From Rhodoferax sp. (lineage in GTDB: Bacteria > Pseudomonadota > Gammaproteobacteria > Burkholderiales > Burkholderiaceae_C): DNA of 64,000 nucleotides. The position numbers and the translations under genes were made by a program. Where the stretch lies: NCBI RefSeq assembly GCF_030697375.1, contig NZ_JAUYQD010000034.1, positions 49,485 through 113,484 on the forward strand, given 5' to 3'. The notes under the pieces are model-generated. The model saw only the letters and a program-made list of their open reading frames with translations, had not been told where the DNA came from and ran no database searches. Positions 17,035 through 26,089 of the stretch are shown here, one piece after another (position 1 is the stretch's first letter; each line of letters begins with the position of its first letter).

Positions 17035-18171
17035 TCAGGCCATCGGTAGCGCCAATGTGGCACGCAGCCCGCCTTCAGGGCGGTTGTGCAGGGTCAGGTG
17101 GGCGCCGTCGCGTTCGGCCAGATCGCGTGCCACCGCCAGCCCCAGCCCATGGCCGGAGTGGCCACGCGCCGTGGTCAGGCGCACCCAGGGCTGGAAGGCC
17201 TGCTCCAGTTGCCCGGGCGCAATGCCGGGGCCGTCGTCGTCGATGTGGACCATGACACGATTGCCCTCGGCAGCAATCCCCAGGCTCGCACTGCCGCCAT
17301 GGCGCAAGGCATTGCCCACCAGGTTGTCCAGGATGCGTTTGAGCGCGGCCGGATGGGCTTTGGCGTGCAGCGCCGGCATGCCCTGGACCGTCACGGCCTG
17401 GCCTTGCTCGGCCAGGTCGTCGGCGATGGCTTGCAGCATCGCGGCCACGTCCACGACGCGGGCGCCCCGGTCATCCTGTTGCTCGCGCAGCACGGCCAGC
17501 GTGCCCTCGATCATGGCGTTCATCTCCAGGACATCGCCCACGGCCGCGTGCGCGGCCGCGTCGGGCAGGGCTTCGAGCCGCATGCGCAAACGGGTCAGCG
17601 GCGTGCGCAGGTCGTGCGAGAGGGCGGCCATGTGCAGGCCGCGGGCGTCGAACTGTTCCTGCAGCCGTGTGGCCATGTGGTTGAAGACGCGCGCTGCCTC
17701 GCGCACCTCGCGCGTGCCGCGGTGCTCGTCCAACTGCGGCGGCTTGGCGGGACCCAGGCCCTGCCCCAGGGTGCCCGCGGCGGCGGAGAGCCGGCGCATG
17801 GGCGCGGACAGCCAGCGCGCGCCCAGCAGCGCACCCAGGCCAATGACGAGCATGCGCAGGGCATAGTCGGCCCACAGCGCACCCGCCGGCAGGGCGGGCG
17901 GGGAACCGTCGGCGCCCGCAGGAGGCGGAGGCGGTCCGGCAGGCGTGCTGCCACGAGGCGGCGGCCCTGCGTCGAAGGGATTACCGGGCGGGAGCGACGG
18001 CAGGGTGGGCCAGCGGGACCAGACCAGCCGGTCCGTTGCGGGGCCCGCGGGCGCCATGGCGGGCACCGCCAGGACATAAGCGACCCCATGGCTGACCACC
18101 AGGGTCACCCAGACCAGCACGAACAAACGCAGGAACAGGGTGTCGAAGCGGCGCAGTTGCATTCGTTTCAT
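17035..18171 (-). CDS. EnvZ/OmpR-type sensor histidine kinase
   Basis: The protein has an N-terminal membrane helix (LFLRLFVLVWVTLVVSHGVAYVL), a Pro-rich periplasmic loop and a second helix (ALRMLVIGLGALLGARWL). These are followed by HAMP, a HisKA box with ALSHDLRTPLTRLRMRLE and an ATPase domain with NLVGNALRHGG, DDDGPGI and GHGLGLAVA. Length is 378 residues. The gene overlaps the response-regulator stop by four bases, and a solute-binding protein gene lies just upstream of the regulator, so the three probably form one signalling operon. Confidence 0.9.
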   Translation of the reverse strand: MKRMQLRRFDTLFLRLFVLVWVTLVVSHGVAYVLAVPAMAPAGPATDRLVWSRWPTLPSLPPGNPFDAGPPPRGSTPAGPPPPPAGADGSPPALPAGALWADYALRMLVIGLGALLGARWLSAPMRRLSAAAGTLGQGLGPAKPPQLDEHRGTREVREAARVFNHMATRLQEQFDARGLHMAALSHDLRTPLTRLRMRLEALPDAAAHAAVGDVLEMNAMIEGTLAVLREQQDDRGARVVDVAAMLQAIADDLAEQGQAVTVQGMPALHAKAHPAALKRILDNLVGNALRHGGSASLGIAAEGNRVMVHIDDDGPGIAPGQLEQAFQPWVRLTTARGHSGHGLGLAVARDLAERDGAHLTLHNRPEGGLRATLALPMA

Positions 18172-18899
18172 GGGCGCACCTCGGCATCGAACAGGTAGCC
18201 TTCGCCGCGCAGGGTGCGAATCAAGGGGCGCTCCTGGGCCGTGTCGCCCAGCTTGCCGCGCAGCCGCGATACCGCGAGGTCGATGCTGCGGTCGCTGACC
18301 ACCACGCCGGGTGCGCGCGTCAGCTCCAGCAGCCGCTCGCGACCGAGCACCCGGCCGGGGTGTTCGACAAAGGCCGACAGCAGCCGGTACTCCGCCGCTG
18401 ACAGCGCGAACACGGTGCCTTCACCGTCCAGCAGTTCGTGGCGCAGGCGGTCGAAGGTCCACGACCCGAAACGGGCCTGGGCCGCCAAGCGGGGTGCAGC
18501 CAGAACGGCGCCCCGGCGCAGCACGGCCCGGATGCGTGCCACCAGCTCGCGCGGCTCGAAGGGTTTAGGCAGGTAGTCGTCGGCGCCCAGCTCCAGGCCG
18601 AGCACGCGCGACAGCGGGTCCCCCTGGGCGGTGAGCATGATCACTGGCAAGGCGGCATGGACCTGCTTGGCCCACTGGCACAGCACCAAGCCGTCCTCGT
18701 CGGGCAGCATCAGGTCCAGCAGCAGCACGTCGATGCGGCCCGACGGCAGGCGCTCCCGCAGGCGCGCGCCATTCTCGACGGCCTCCACCTGCATGCCGTG
18801 GCGCCCCAGGTAGTCCAGCAGCAGGGCACGGATCTCCGCGTCGTCGTCAACGACCAGCACCCGAATGGCTTCGGTGGACGCGGGCATGCGCGGGCTCAC
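18168..18899 (-). CDS. OmpR-family response regulator
   Basis: The receiver domain shows VVDDDAEIR, the phospho-Asp in VLLLDLMLPDEDG and Lys in YLPKPFEPRELVARI. The C-terminal winged helix (EYRLLSAFVEHPGRVLGRER, later VSRLRGKL) is of the OmpR/PhoB type. GTG at 18899 and ATG at 18887 are both possible starts. The gene lies six bases after the solute-binding protein gene and overlaps the kinase gene by four bases. Its targets probably include this operon. Confidence 0.92.
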   Translation of the reverse strand: MSPRMPASTEAIRVLVVDDDAEIRALLLDYLGRHGMQVEAVENGARLRERLPSGRIDVLLLDLMLPDEDGLVLCQWAKQVHAALPVIMLTAQGDPLSRVLGLELGADDYLPKPFEPRELVARIRAVLRRGAVLAAPRLAAQARFGSWTFDRLRHELLDGEGTVFALSAAEYRLLSAFVEHPGRVLGRERLLELTRAPGVVVSDRSIDLAVSRLRGKLGDTAQERPLIRTLRGEGYLFDAEVRP

Positions 18900-18905
18900 G
18901 GTCCG

Positions 18906-19649
18906 CTAGGGCTTGAAGTAAGGCCGCTGTTTGTCCAGTGGCAGCTTGTATTTCTTGGCCAGCGCTTCGTAGAAGCCGCTGGTGTGTAACTGGCCCAGTG
19001 CCAGGTTGAAACGGTCGCGAACGGTGGGGTCGCGAAATTGCATGCGGTACAGGGTGGGGGGAAAGACCGCAATGGGGCACAGCGGCTGTTGGGCTTGGGG
19101 ATCGGCTTCTGCCTGGTCGTGCTGGAAGATGTTGATGTCGGCGATGGCCACGTCGATGCGTTTGGCCAGCAGCATGCGGTTCAGCAGCTTTTGCGGCGAA
19201 ATCTCCCGGTAATGCTCCGGGTCGGCGGCGATGCGGGCGAAGTCCTCGCCAAGAAATTTACCGGCATTGTTGAAGGCCCCCGTTTGGTAGGGCGCGAGGT
19301 CGCTGACTTTGCCGACCATGATCCGCCGCTCACACAGCGTGATGGCCATGTTTTTGTAGGCGATATAGGGGTCGGAGACGGTGTCGCCTGCGGTGACGAT
19401 GACAGCGTCCAACTGCCCATGGGAAAACTGCATGTGCGCGCGTTTGTTGGGCAAATGCTGCACCTCAAAGGCATAACCTGCATCGTGCAAGGTCCGGGTG
19501 ACCAGTTCGTATTCGACGCCTGATTTTGTTTCTGCGTCGACATACGGCATCTTGCTTTCGCCCAGGGCGATCTGCAGCGGCGCCGCCTGCAAGGCGCACG
19601 TGTACAGGAGTCCGAGACCCCATCCAAGTGCGCGCTGGTTCCAGTTCAT
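18906..19649 (-). CDS. Family-3 periplasmic solute-binding protein linked to a two-component system
   Basis: A signal peptide (GWGLGLLYTCALQAA) precedes a SBP_bac_3-type fold with the usual N-terminal PLQIALGESKMPYVD and internal YELVTRTLHDAGYAFEV. Such proteins bind amino acids or small organic molecules. No ABC permease or ATPase genes are nearby. Instead the gene is six bases upstream of a response regulator and kinase, which suggests that the protein delivers ligand information to the sensor kinase rather than to a transporter. This role is inference from context. Confidence 0.8.
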   Translation of the reverse strand: MNWNQRALGWGLGLLYTCALQAAPLQIALGESKMPYVDAETKSGVEYELVTRTLHDAGYAFEVQHLPNKRAHMQFSHGQLDAVIVTAGDTVSDPYIAYKNMAITLCERRIMVGKVSDLAPYQTGAFNNAGKFLGEDFARIAADPEHYREISPQKLLNRMLLAKRIDVAIADINIFQHDQAEADPQAQQPLCPIAVFPPTLYRMQFRDPTVRDRFNLALGQLHTSGFYEALAKKYKLPLDKQRPYFKP

Positions 19650-19870
19650 AGGCTTGGGATTCCTAACGGCGAATGTAGTTTTAAAAAAGGCACGGCAATT
19701 ATGGCGCAGTGCCTGATGGTTTCCAACCCCTCATACGGCCTGCAAGGCTTTCCAGATGTGCGCGACCAGCAACGAAATTGATAGCGCCTGGAGCGAGATC
19801 GACCTGATCTGCATCAAGGAAAAATTGGGCGCCGCATGCCATGCTCGGACCCAAAAGTATCGGAGACACC

Positions 19871-20455
19871 ATGGCCAATGAGAGTATTCGCATCATCCGC
19901 GAGGAGCACGCCGCTTTGGCGTCCATGTTCCGTTCCTTGGGGTTGATGGTAGAGCGCGGTCCGGTGGACGATGTGGAGGGTTTTTTTGACGTGATGCGGG
20001 CAATGCTGTTTTACGTCGACGAGTTTCCCACCCGCTTGCACCACCCCAAGGAGTCAGAGTTGTTGTTTCCCCGCGTGGCCCGTTTGGCGCCCGAGACCGT
20101 GGACCTGATTGCCCGGCTGGAGCGGGACCACGCCAATGGCGAGAGCGAGGTGCGTGAACTGCAGCACCTGCTGCTGGCTTGGGAGCTGGTGGGCAGCGTG
20201 CGCCGACCCGCCTTCACGGCGGCGGCCAGGCAGTACCTGGAGTTTTCCATGGAGCACATGCGGCTGGAAGAAACCATCATCTTGCCCGCCGCGCTGCGGG
20301 TGCTGGATGAGGCCGACTGGAAAGAGCTGAACGCAGCCTTTGCCACCAATTGCGACCCCCTGACCGGCAAATACCTGCGTGACCCGGTGTACGACCGGCT
20401 GCACACCTACATCGTGATGCGCGCGCCAGCGCCCATTGGTTTGGGCAAAAGCTGA
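19871..20455 (+). CDS. Hemerythrin HHE-domain protein
   Basis: The 194-residue protein carries the spaced His/Glu residues of a di-iron hemerythrin-like helix bundle: REEHAAL, LHHPKESE, ERDHANGE and MEHMRLEET. Such proteins bind oxygen, nitric oxide or iron, or take part in iron-sulfur cluster repair. ATG 19871 is preferred over the upstream TTG at 19841 because it gives the usual short N-terminus and has CGGAGAC ahead. It stands alone; 221 bases of intergenic DNA separate it from the divergent binding-protein gene. Confidence 0.85.
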   Translation: MANESIRIIREEHAALASMFRSLGLMVERGPVDDVEGFFDVMRAMLFYVDEFPTRLHHPKESELLFPRVARLAPETVDLIARLERDHANGESEVRELQHLLLAWELVGSVRRPAFTAAARQYLEFSMEHMRLEETIILPAALRVLDEADWKELNAAFATNCDPLTGKYLRDPVYDRLHTYIVMRAPAPIGLGKS

Positions 20456-20548
20456 CGCGATCGGTTCCAGGCTGGCTGCAGGCCAGGGCCGCGAGGATGA
20501 CTGTACATGCGCTGGGGTTCTCCGTATTCGGGGCACCCAGGGGAAGGG

Positions 20549-20959
20549 TCAGCCTGGGTGCGCGGAATACTGGTCCGCCACCGCCCACCACTGTCCCTCT
20601 TCTTTCACAAAGAAAAACATGTCGCGACCACCCATGTGGATGGTCTTACCGCTCATGTCGAAGGACATGTCAAAGTCGTACGCCACCACCGCGGAGTCAC
20701 CATACACATGGATGACCGGATCAAGCTCCTTCCAGTGGTGAATGCGGGTGGACGTGGCAAATCCCTTCCAGCCTGCCACGCAGGCCGCGCCGCCGTTGAT
20801 GCGTTTGCGCTCGGTCGCGGTGATGGCGACCATGTTGGGGTGGAAATACCGGTTTAGGTCATCCGGGTTGCCTTGGGTCCAGGCATCGTTGAGGGCGCGC
20901 AGTGTGGCCCACACTTCCCGCTGTACCGGGTCGTTGAAGGTGATTGATGGGGTGGTCAT
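20549..20959 (-). CDS. NTF2-like (SnoaL/DUF4440) protein
   Basis: The 136-residue product has the NTF2-like cone fold pattern: an N-terminal helix (EVWATLRALNDAWTQGNPDD), the YFHPNMVAI strand and alternating strands ending in WWAVADQYS. These folds bind small hydrophobic ligands or catalyse isomerisation and hydrolysis, and often serve as ligand-sensing partners. The ATG overlaps the ECF sigma gene stop by four bases, so the two proteins are made together. A functional link is likely because some ECF sigma groups carry such a domain fused at the C-terminus. Confidence 0.75.
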   Translation of the reverse strand: MTTPSITFNDPVQREVWATLRALNDAWTQGNPDDLNRYFHPNMVAITATERKRINGGAACVAGWKGFATSTRIHHWKELDPVIHVYGDSAVVAYDFDMSFDMSGKTIHMGGRDMFFFVKEEGQWWAVADQYSAHPG

Positions 20960-21885
20960 GGTGAACTCCTTGTAGGTCCGTTGAGGTGAAGCAGGGATTG
21001 AAAGCTGTCGCCCGCCAGCGTCTGGCGCAGCCCTGAGACCAGGTCAGGTGCATCGACAAATGGGTGATCGCGGTACAAGGCGGTGTTGGTATCGCCCACC
21101 AGGCGCTCAAACGCCTGGTGGCCTTGGGCTGAAATGTCCTTGACCCGGATGTAGTGCGACCGGGCAAACACCCGTTGCGCGGGGTCCACCACGCCGTCGC
21201 GCACAAAGGCCTGGGTCTTGCGCGCGCAGCGGCAGGGGTTGCGCGGGTTCACCAGGCCGCAGCGGTCTTGCATGAACGCCCCCAATTCCTGCCGTGCGCG
21301 CGACAGCCGCTGGCGAAAGTTGGCTTTGCCGATGTCCAGCACCTGGCTGCCCACGGTGTCGCTCACCTCAAATACCTCGCCCAGCACAAACACCAGGCGT
21401 TGCTTGCGGTCCAGGCACAGCAGCATGCCCATCATGCAACTGAGCTTGGCCTCTTCCACCAGCAAATGCCGCTCGGGCGCGGAGCCATACCCTGCGCCCA
21501 GGTCCTCGTCCGTGGCCTGGGCCAGGTAGTCGGCGTAGCAGTCAAAGCCTTGCACCGCAAGCTCGGGGCGGCTGCGCTTGCGGTCCAACATGAGATTGAA
21601 GGCAATGCGGTAGGCCCAGGTGCCGAAGGCGCTGTGCCCCCGAAAGGTGGACAGGTGCGTGACGATTTTCAGCAAGCATTCCTGTGTGGCTTCTTCGGCG
21701 TCTTGGGGTTGCTGGAGCATGCGCAGCGCCACGTTGTACAGCCAGGTCTGGTGGCGGCGCAGCAAGGCATCCAGCGATGCGGCATCCCCGGTCAATGCCA
21801 GTTCCACCAATCGTTCATCGGTGGTGTGCGTCGTGCCCGTACTTTCCTGGGGATGGCGGGTGGCAGGTGGGCTTTGCTTTCTCAT
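20956..21885 (-). CDS. ECF-type sigma factor with cysteine-containing C-terminal extension
   Basis: Sigma region 2 is visible (LYNVALRMLQQPQDAEEATQ, then FGTWAYRIAFNLMLDRKR), as is region 4 (KQRLVFVLGEVFEVSDTVGS through FRQRLSRARQEL). The protein continues for about 100 residues with a cysteine cluster, CGLVNPRNPCRCARKT, that could bind zinc. No anti-sigma gene is adjacent; the C-terminal domain and the translationally coupled NTF2-like protein are the best candidates for regulation. The total of 309 residues is long for an ECF factor. Confidence 0.82.
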   Translation of the reverse strand: MRKQSPPATRHPQESTGTTHTTDERLVELALTGDAASLDALLRRHQTWLYNVALRMLQQPQDAEEATQECLLKIVTHLSTFRGHSAFGTWAYRIAFNLMLDRKRSRPELAVQGFDCYADYLAQATDEDLGAGYGSAPERHLLVEEAKLSCMMGMLLCLDRKQRLVFVLGEVFEVSDTVGSQVLDIGKANFRQRLSRARQELGAFMQDRCGLVNPRNPCRCARKTQAFVRDGVVDPAQRVFARSHYIRVKDISAQGHQAFERLVGDTNTALYRDHPFVDAPDLVSGLRQTLAGDSFQSLLHLNGPTRSSP

Positions 21886-21998
21886 GTCTGATTAGACGAG
21901 ATTGCTATGCCCACCGTGACAGTTGCTGGAATTTGCGGTGCCCAGCGTGTGGCTACGGGCGCAGAGCTTTCCGCTTGCGTCTTGGCTTAGAGTCGTGA

Positions 21999-22058
21999 GC
22001 CTTTTAGGCCTTTAGCGCCCGTACTACGTGCGTAACCAGCTATCAATACAGTAGCAAA
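21999..22058 (+). repeat. Dispersed repeat copy c
   Basis: GCCTTTTAGGCCTTTAGCGC precedes GTGCGTAACCAGCTATCAAT and ACAGTAGCAAAT. It lies between the GMC gene stop and the sigma gene start. Confidence 0.6.
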
Positions 22059-22068
22059 TGCCGGTGAC

Positions 22069-23676
22069 TCAAACCCCGGCGCGGATCAGGTCGGCGGCCT
22101 TCTCACCAATCATCATGGTGGGGGCGTTGGTGTTGCCGGTGATCAGGTTGGGCATGATGGAGGTGTCCACCACGCGCAGTCCGGCGATGCCGTGCACCCG
22201 CAGGCTGGGGTCCACCACGGCCATGGGGTCGGTGGCCGGGCCCATTTTGCAGGTGCCGCTGGGGTGGTACTCGGTGTCCGAGTGCTTGCGCAGGAATTGC
22301 ACCACTTCCGGGATGTTGTCCCGCGCCATGGGGTACAGCATCTTGCCCCGGTAGGGCGCCAGCGGTGCCGACTGCATGATGTCGTAGCCGATCTGCGTGC
22401 CCTTGACCATGGTGGCCATGTCGCGCGGGTCGCTGAAGTAGGCGGGGTCGATCAGTGGCGCGGCCTTGGGGTCGGCGCTGGCCAAGGTGACGCTGCCCCG
22501 GCTCTTGGGGCGCATCAGGGTGACGTGCAAGGTGTAACCGTGGCCCAGGTGCGGTTTGCGGGTGTGGTCGTCCACAATGCCGGTGCACAGCGCGAGCTGG
22601 ATGTCCGGTGCTTTTTCGTTTTTGTCGGTGTACAAAAAGGCCTGCGATTCGGCCACATTGGTGGTGACCCAGCCGGTGCGTTTTTTGCGCCACTCAAAAA
22701 TCGAGCGCACGATGGCCCAGGCGCCGGACAGTGAAAAGCCCAGGGTGGCGTCCTTGCGCCGGGTGCGGTAAATCAGGACCGTGGTGACGTGGTCCTGCAG
22801 GTTTTGGCCCACACCGGGCAGGTCATGCGCCACGGCAATGCCGTGCTGCTGCAAATGGGCGGCCGGGCCTATGCCCGAGAGCATGAGCAACTGGGGCGAG
22901 CCATAGGCCCCCCCCGACAAAATCACTTCCCGGCGCGCGCGCACCTGGGTGGCTTGGCCGCCTTGCAGGTACTGTGCGCCCACCGCGCGTTTGCCTTCGA
23001 GCAGCACGCGGCTGGTGTGGGCGCGGGTGATGACGCGCAGGTTGGGCCGGTTCAAGTGGGGCGTGATGTAGGCCTTGGCGGCGCTGAAACGTTCCCCATT
23101 TTTTTGGGTGACCTGGGCCGGGGAACAGCCGAACTGGGTGGCGCCGTTGTAGTCCGGTGTGCGGGGCACGCCCTGGGTGGCGCAGGCCTCCAGAAAGGCG
23201 TCGTTGATCACGCTGGGGCTGCGCAGGTAGCTCACGTTCAATGGGCCGCCTTCACCACGGTATTTGTTGGCGGCTATGCACTCGCTGTGTTCGGACCGTT
23301 TGAACAGGGGCAGCACATCGTGGTAGCTCCAGCCGGTATTGCCCAGCGCGGCCCATTGGTCGTAATCTTCGCGGTTGCCGCGGGTGTAGACCATGGCGTT
23401 GAGGGAACTGCTGCCGCCCATGACCTTGCCGCGGGGCTGGTAACCCTTGCGGCCATTCAACCCAGGCTGGGGCACGGTGTTGTAGCCCCAGCTGAAGGCA
23501 CCCACCGGTGCGGTGGCCGCAAATCCGAGCGGGGCATGGATAAAGACCGAGGAGTCCGGTCCCCCGGCCTCCAGCAGGCAGACCGATACGGACGGGTCTT
23601 CACTCAAGCGGCTGGCCACCACGCAGCCGGCCGCACCGCCCCCCACCACGACGTAGTCAAATTCTTGCAATTCCAT
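22069..23676 (-). CDS. GMC-family FAD-dependent alcohol oxidoreductase
   Basis: The 535-residue enzyme begins with the FAD-binding motif VVGGGAAGCVVASRL and has the GMC signatures GGSSSLNAMVYTRGN and SGGAYGSPQLLMLSGIGP. Near the C-terminus YHPSGTCKMG contains the His of the active site. These enzymes oxidise alcohols such as choline, polyethylene glycol or other primary alcohols to aldehydes. The start at 23676 places the FAD motif near the N-terminus. It lies 11 bases after an aldehyde dehydrogenase gene, so alcohol to aldehyde to acid is the likely combined reaction. Confidence 0.9.
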   Translation of the reverse strand: MELQEFDYVVVGGGAAGCVVASRLSEDPSVSVCLLEAGGPDSSVFIHAPLGFAATAPVGAFSWGYNTVPQPGLNGRKGYQPRGKVMGGSSSLNAMVYTRGNREDYDQWAALGNTGWSYHDVLPLFKRSEHSECIAANKYRGEGGPLNVSYLRSPSVINDAFLEACATQGVPRTPDYNGATQFGCSPAQVTQKNGERFSAAKAYITPHLNRPNLRVITRAHTSRVLLEGKRAVGAQYLQGGQATQVRARREVILSGGAYGSPQLLMLSGIGPAAHLQQHGIAVAHDLPGVGQNLQDHVTTVLIYRTRRKDATLGFSLSGAWAIVRSIFEWRKKRTGWVTTNVAESQAFLYTDKNEKAPDIQLALCTGIVDDHTRKPHLGHGYTLHVTLMRPKSRGSVTLASADPKAAPLIDPAYFSDPRDMATMVKGTQIGYDIMQSAPLAPYRGKMLYPMARDNIPEVVQFLRKHSDTEYHPSGTCKMGPATDPMAVVDPSLRVHGIAGLRVVDTSIMPNLITGNTNAPTMMIGEKAADLIRAGV

Positions 23677-23687
23677 ACAACAGCGCC

Positions 23688-25130
23688 TTATTTGGTGAGG
23701 AAATTGAGGTACCAGTCGGCGAACTTGCCGTAGGGCGGCCACAAAAACTTCACGGCGCTGAAGGGGGCTTGGTAAAACACCGGGCGCATTTTGGAGAAGG
23801 TGACAAAACCTTCGTAGCCGTGGTAGTGGCCCATGCCGCTGTCACCCACGCCGCCAAAAGGCAGGTCGTGCTGACCAACGTGGAACAGACCGTCGTTGAC
23901 ACTCACGCCCCCGGACATGACCTTGTGCAGCAGGTCGTGCACCAGGCGTTTGTTGTTGCTGAAGGGGTACAGCGCCAGCGGACGCGGGCCGTCGTTGATG
24001 ACCTGGACGGGTTCTTCGATGGAGCTGAACGCAATGACCGGCAACACCGGGCCAAAAATTTCACGGGTCAGCAGGCTGCAATCGGCCGGGGCGTTGAGCA
24101 CCAGGTGCGGGGCAATCTTGTGGGTGCTGGCATCCCATTTTTTGCCCGGGATGAGTTGCACCAGCTTGGCGCCGCGCTGTTCGGCTTCTTCCATCGCGGC
24201 CACCACGCGGTTAAAGGCGCGTTCGTCGATCATGGCGGTGAAATCGGGCGAATCCAGCCGGGGGTAGCGGGCCACCACAATTTCTTTGGCCATGGCCACA
24301 AAGTCCGCAATCTTGGTCTTGGGCACATAGACGTGGTCGACGGTGGTGCAGATTTGGCCGGCGTTGAAACACTTCACAAAGAGCAGGCGTTCTGCGGCCT
24401 TGCGCAAGGGGAAATCGTCGCAAATGATAGCGGGGGATTTTCCGCCCAGCTCCAGCGTGACCGGGCACAGGTTGGTGGCTGCCGCGGCCATGACGGCGCG
24501 CCCGGTTTGGCCGGAGCCGGTGAACAGCAGATGGTCGAACTTGAGCTGGGAGAACTCGATGCCGACCCCGCCGGTCTCGTCAAAAAAGGCCAGTTTCTCC
24601 CGGGGAAAGTAGGCAGGGCATTTGTCGATGAGCAGCTTGGCCAGATGGCGGGAGTTTTCCGACATCTTGACCATGGCACGGTTGCCAGCGGCAAAAGTGG
24701 CAATCAGGCCATTGAAGCTGAGGTTGATGGGAAAGTTCCAGGGCACGATAGACCCCACCACCCCCAGGGGCTGCGGAATGACGCGGTTGCGCGCGCCAAA
24801 GAAGTTGCGCCAGTCCACGCCTCGGCGCTGCGGTTTCATCCACTTTTTGAGGTGTTTGAGGGTGTGGTCCACACCGTCCATGACACCAAAAATCTCGGCA
24901 AACAGGGTCTCGTGGCGCGAGCGGTTGCCGTAGTCGGCGCTGATGGCGTCCACGATGGCGTCGCGGTTGTCGCGGATGAAGGCTTTCAGATTCAGCAAAT
25001 CGGCCTTGCGTTCGGCAAAGCTGGGGTAGGGGTGGGCGAGGTAGGCGGCCCGTTGCAGCTTGAGGGTTTCTTTCAGCGCGGTGCGGGTCACGTCAAGGGG
25101 GGTCACGGAGTGCAGGGGGATGGCAGACAT
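23688..25130 (-). CDS. Aldehyde dehydrogenase, coniferyl-aldehyde dehydrogenase type
   Basis: The 480-residue protein has the class-3-like aldehyde dehydrogenase layout: VGSIVPWNFPINLSFNGL, FTGSGQTGRAV, the catalytic Glu in VTLELGGKSP and catalytic Cys in NAGQICTTVDH. Start MSAIPLHS at 25130 gives the usual length; the open frame extends upstream without conserved features. It resembles coniferyl aldehyde dehydrogenases, which oxidise aromatic or long-chain aldehydes with NAD(P). It is the first gene of an operon with the GMC oxidoreductase and is divergent from a Crp/Fnr regulator. Confidence 0.88.
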   Translation of the reverse strand: MSAIPLHSVTPLDVTRTALKETLKLQRAAYLAHPYPSFAERKADLLNLKAFIRDNRDAIVDAISADYGNRSRHETLFAEIFGVMDGVDHTLKHLKKWMKPQRRGVDWRNFFGARNRVIPQPLGVVGSIVPWNFPINLSFNGLIATFAAGNRAMVKMSENSRHLAKLLIDKCPAYFPREKLAFFDETGGVGIEFSQLKFDHLLFTGSGQTGRAVMAAAATNLCPVTLELGGKSPAIICDDFPLRKAAERLLFVKCFNAGQICTTVDHVYVPKTKIADFVAMAKEIVVARYPRLDSPDFTAMIDERAFNRVVAAMEEAEQRGAKLVQLIPGKKWDASTHKIAPHLVLNAPADCSLLTREIFGPVLPVIAFSSIEEPVQVINDGPRPLALYPFSNNKRLVHDLLHKVMSGGVSVNDGLFHVGQHDLPFGGVGDSGMGHYHGYEGFVTFSKMRPVFYQAPFSAVKFLWPPYGKFADWYLNFLTK

Positions 25131-25242
25131 GGGGTACCTCTTTTGGTTGGTCGACGAGGAGCAGCGGCAGGGACGTTGGCACGGTGTGGTGCCCAGGCAG
25201 CGTCCATGCGATGCGCCATTGTCTTGAACCTTACCCCGTCGC

Positions 25243-25260
25243 TTGACTGACAACTGTCAA
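25243..25260. promoter_or_regulatory. Inverted repeat in the divergent dehydrogenase/Crp promoter
   Basis: TTGACTGACAACTGTCAA contains nested inverted repeats, TTGAC/GTCAA and TGACA/TGTCA. It lies between the aldehyde dehydrogenase and Crp/Fnr genes and is a candidate site for the latter. Confidence 0.4.
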
Positions 25261-25298
25261 AAATTTAACATTCAAGGGTATTTACTGGGTGGAAATGG

Positions 25299-25994
25299 AT
25301 GCCGCACTCCAAAAATGAAATGCTTCAAATCATGTCAAACAATCCTTGGTTTGCGGGGTTGCCGCTGGGGGAGCGCAAGGCGATGGTGGCGGCGGCTGAG
25401 CTGGTCCAAGTGCATGCGGGGGAAATGCTGTACCGCAAGGGCGACCCTGCGGGTGGATTTTTTGGGGTGCTGTCGGGCGCGTTCAAAGTGTCCACCGTGG
25501 GGGAAGATGGTCGCGAGGGCATCTTGTCGGTGGTGGAGCAGGGCAACTGGTTTGGAGAAGCGTCGCTGCTGGATGGGCAGGTGCGGCCCCACGATGCCAC
25601 GGCGATGCAGGCCTGTGAGGTGCTGGTGATCAGCCCGATCGCCTTTGCGCGGCTGATGCGGCGCAATGCGTTTGCCTGCGCCATGGCGGGTTTGCTGTGC
25701 AGCCGGGTGCGCGTTTTGTATGGCCTGGTGGAGGACGCCATGCTGCGTTCCACCGCCACCCGGGTCGCGCGGCGTTTGCTGGTCTTGTGCCGGGGGGACG
25801 CCACCATGGCGCCCGACGCCCGTGCCAGCGTGGCCGTGTCCCAGGAGGCGCTGGCGATGATGCTGGGCATTACCCGCCAGACGCTGTCCAAAGAGCTCAA
25901 GGCGTTGGTGCAGGCGGGTGTGCTGGTGCTGGGCTACGGCCGTATCGATATCGTGTCATTGGCGGCCCTGGAACTTCGTGGTGCATTGGCCTGA
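25299..25994 (+). CDS. Crp/Fnr-family transcriptional regulator
   Basis: The protein has an N-terminal effector barrel (GEMLYRKGDPAGGFFGVLSG) and a C-terminal winged helix (SQEALAMMLGITRQTLSKEL). It lacks an FNR cysteine cluster. It is divergent from the aldehyde dehydrogenase/GMC operon and is the likely regulator of that operon. ATG at 25299 is used; internal ATGs at 25320 and 25332 are possible. Length is 231 residues. Confidence 0.88.
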   Translation: MPHSKNEMLQIMSNNPWFAGLPLGERKAMVAAAELVQVHAGEMLYRKGDPAGGFFGVLSGAFKVSTVGEDGREGILSVVEQGNWFGEASLLDGQVRPHDATAMQACEVLVISPIAFARLMRRNAFACAMAGLLCSRVRVLYGLVEDAMLRSTATRVARRLLVLCRGDATMAPDARASVAVSQEALAMMLGITRQTLSKELKALVQAGVLVLGYGRIDIVSLAALELRGALA

Positions 25995-26089
25995 ATTTAT
26001 GCGCCTTGGCGCACGCTTGTACCCGCGTTTGCCCCGGTCCATGGCACACTTGCGGCCGGTGTGTCAGCGTTCATAGCGTGGAGTGAAGA

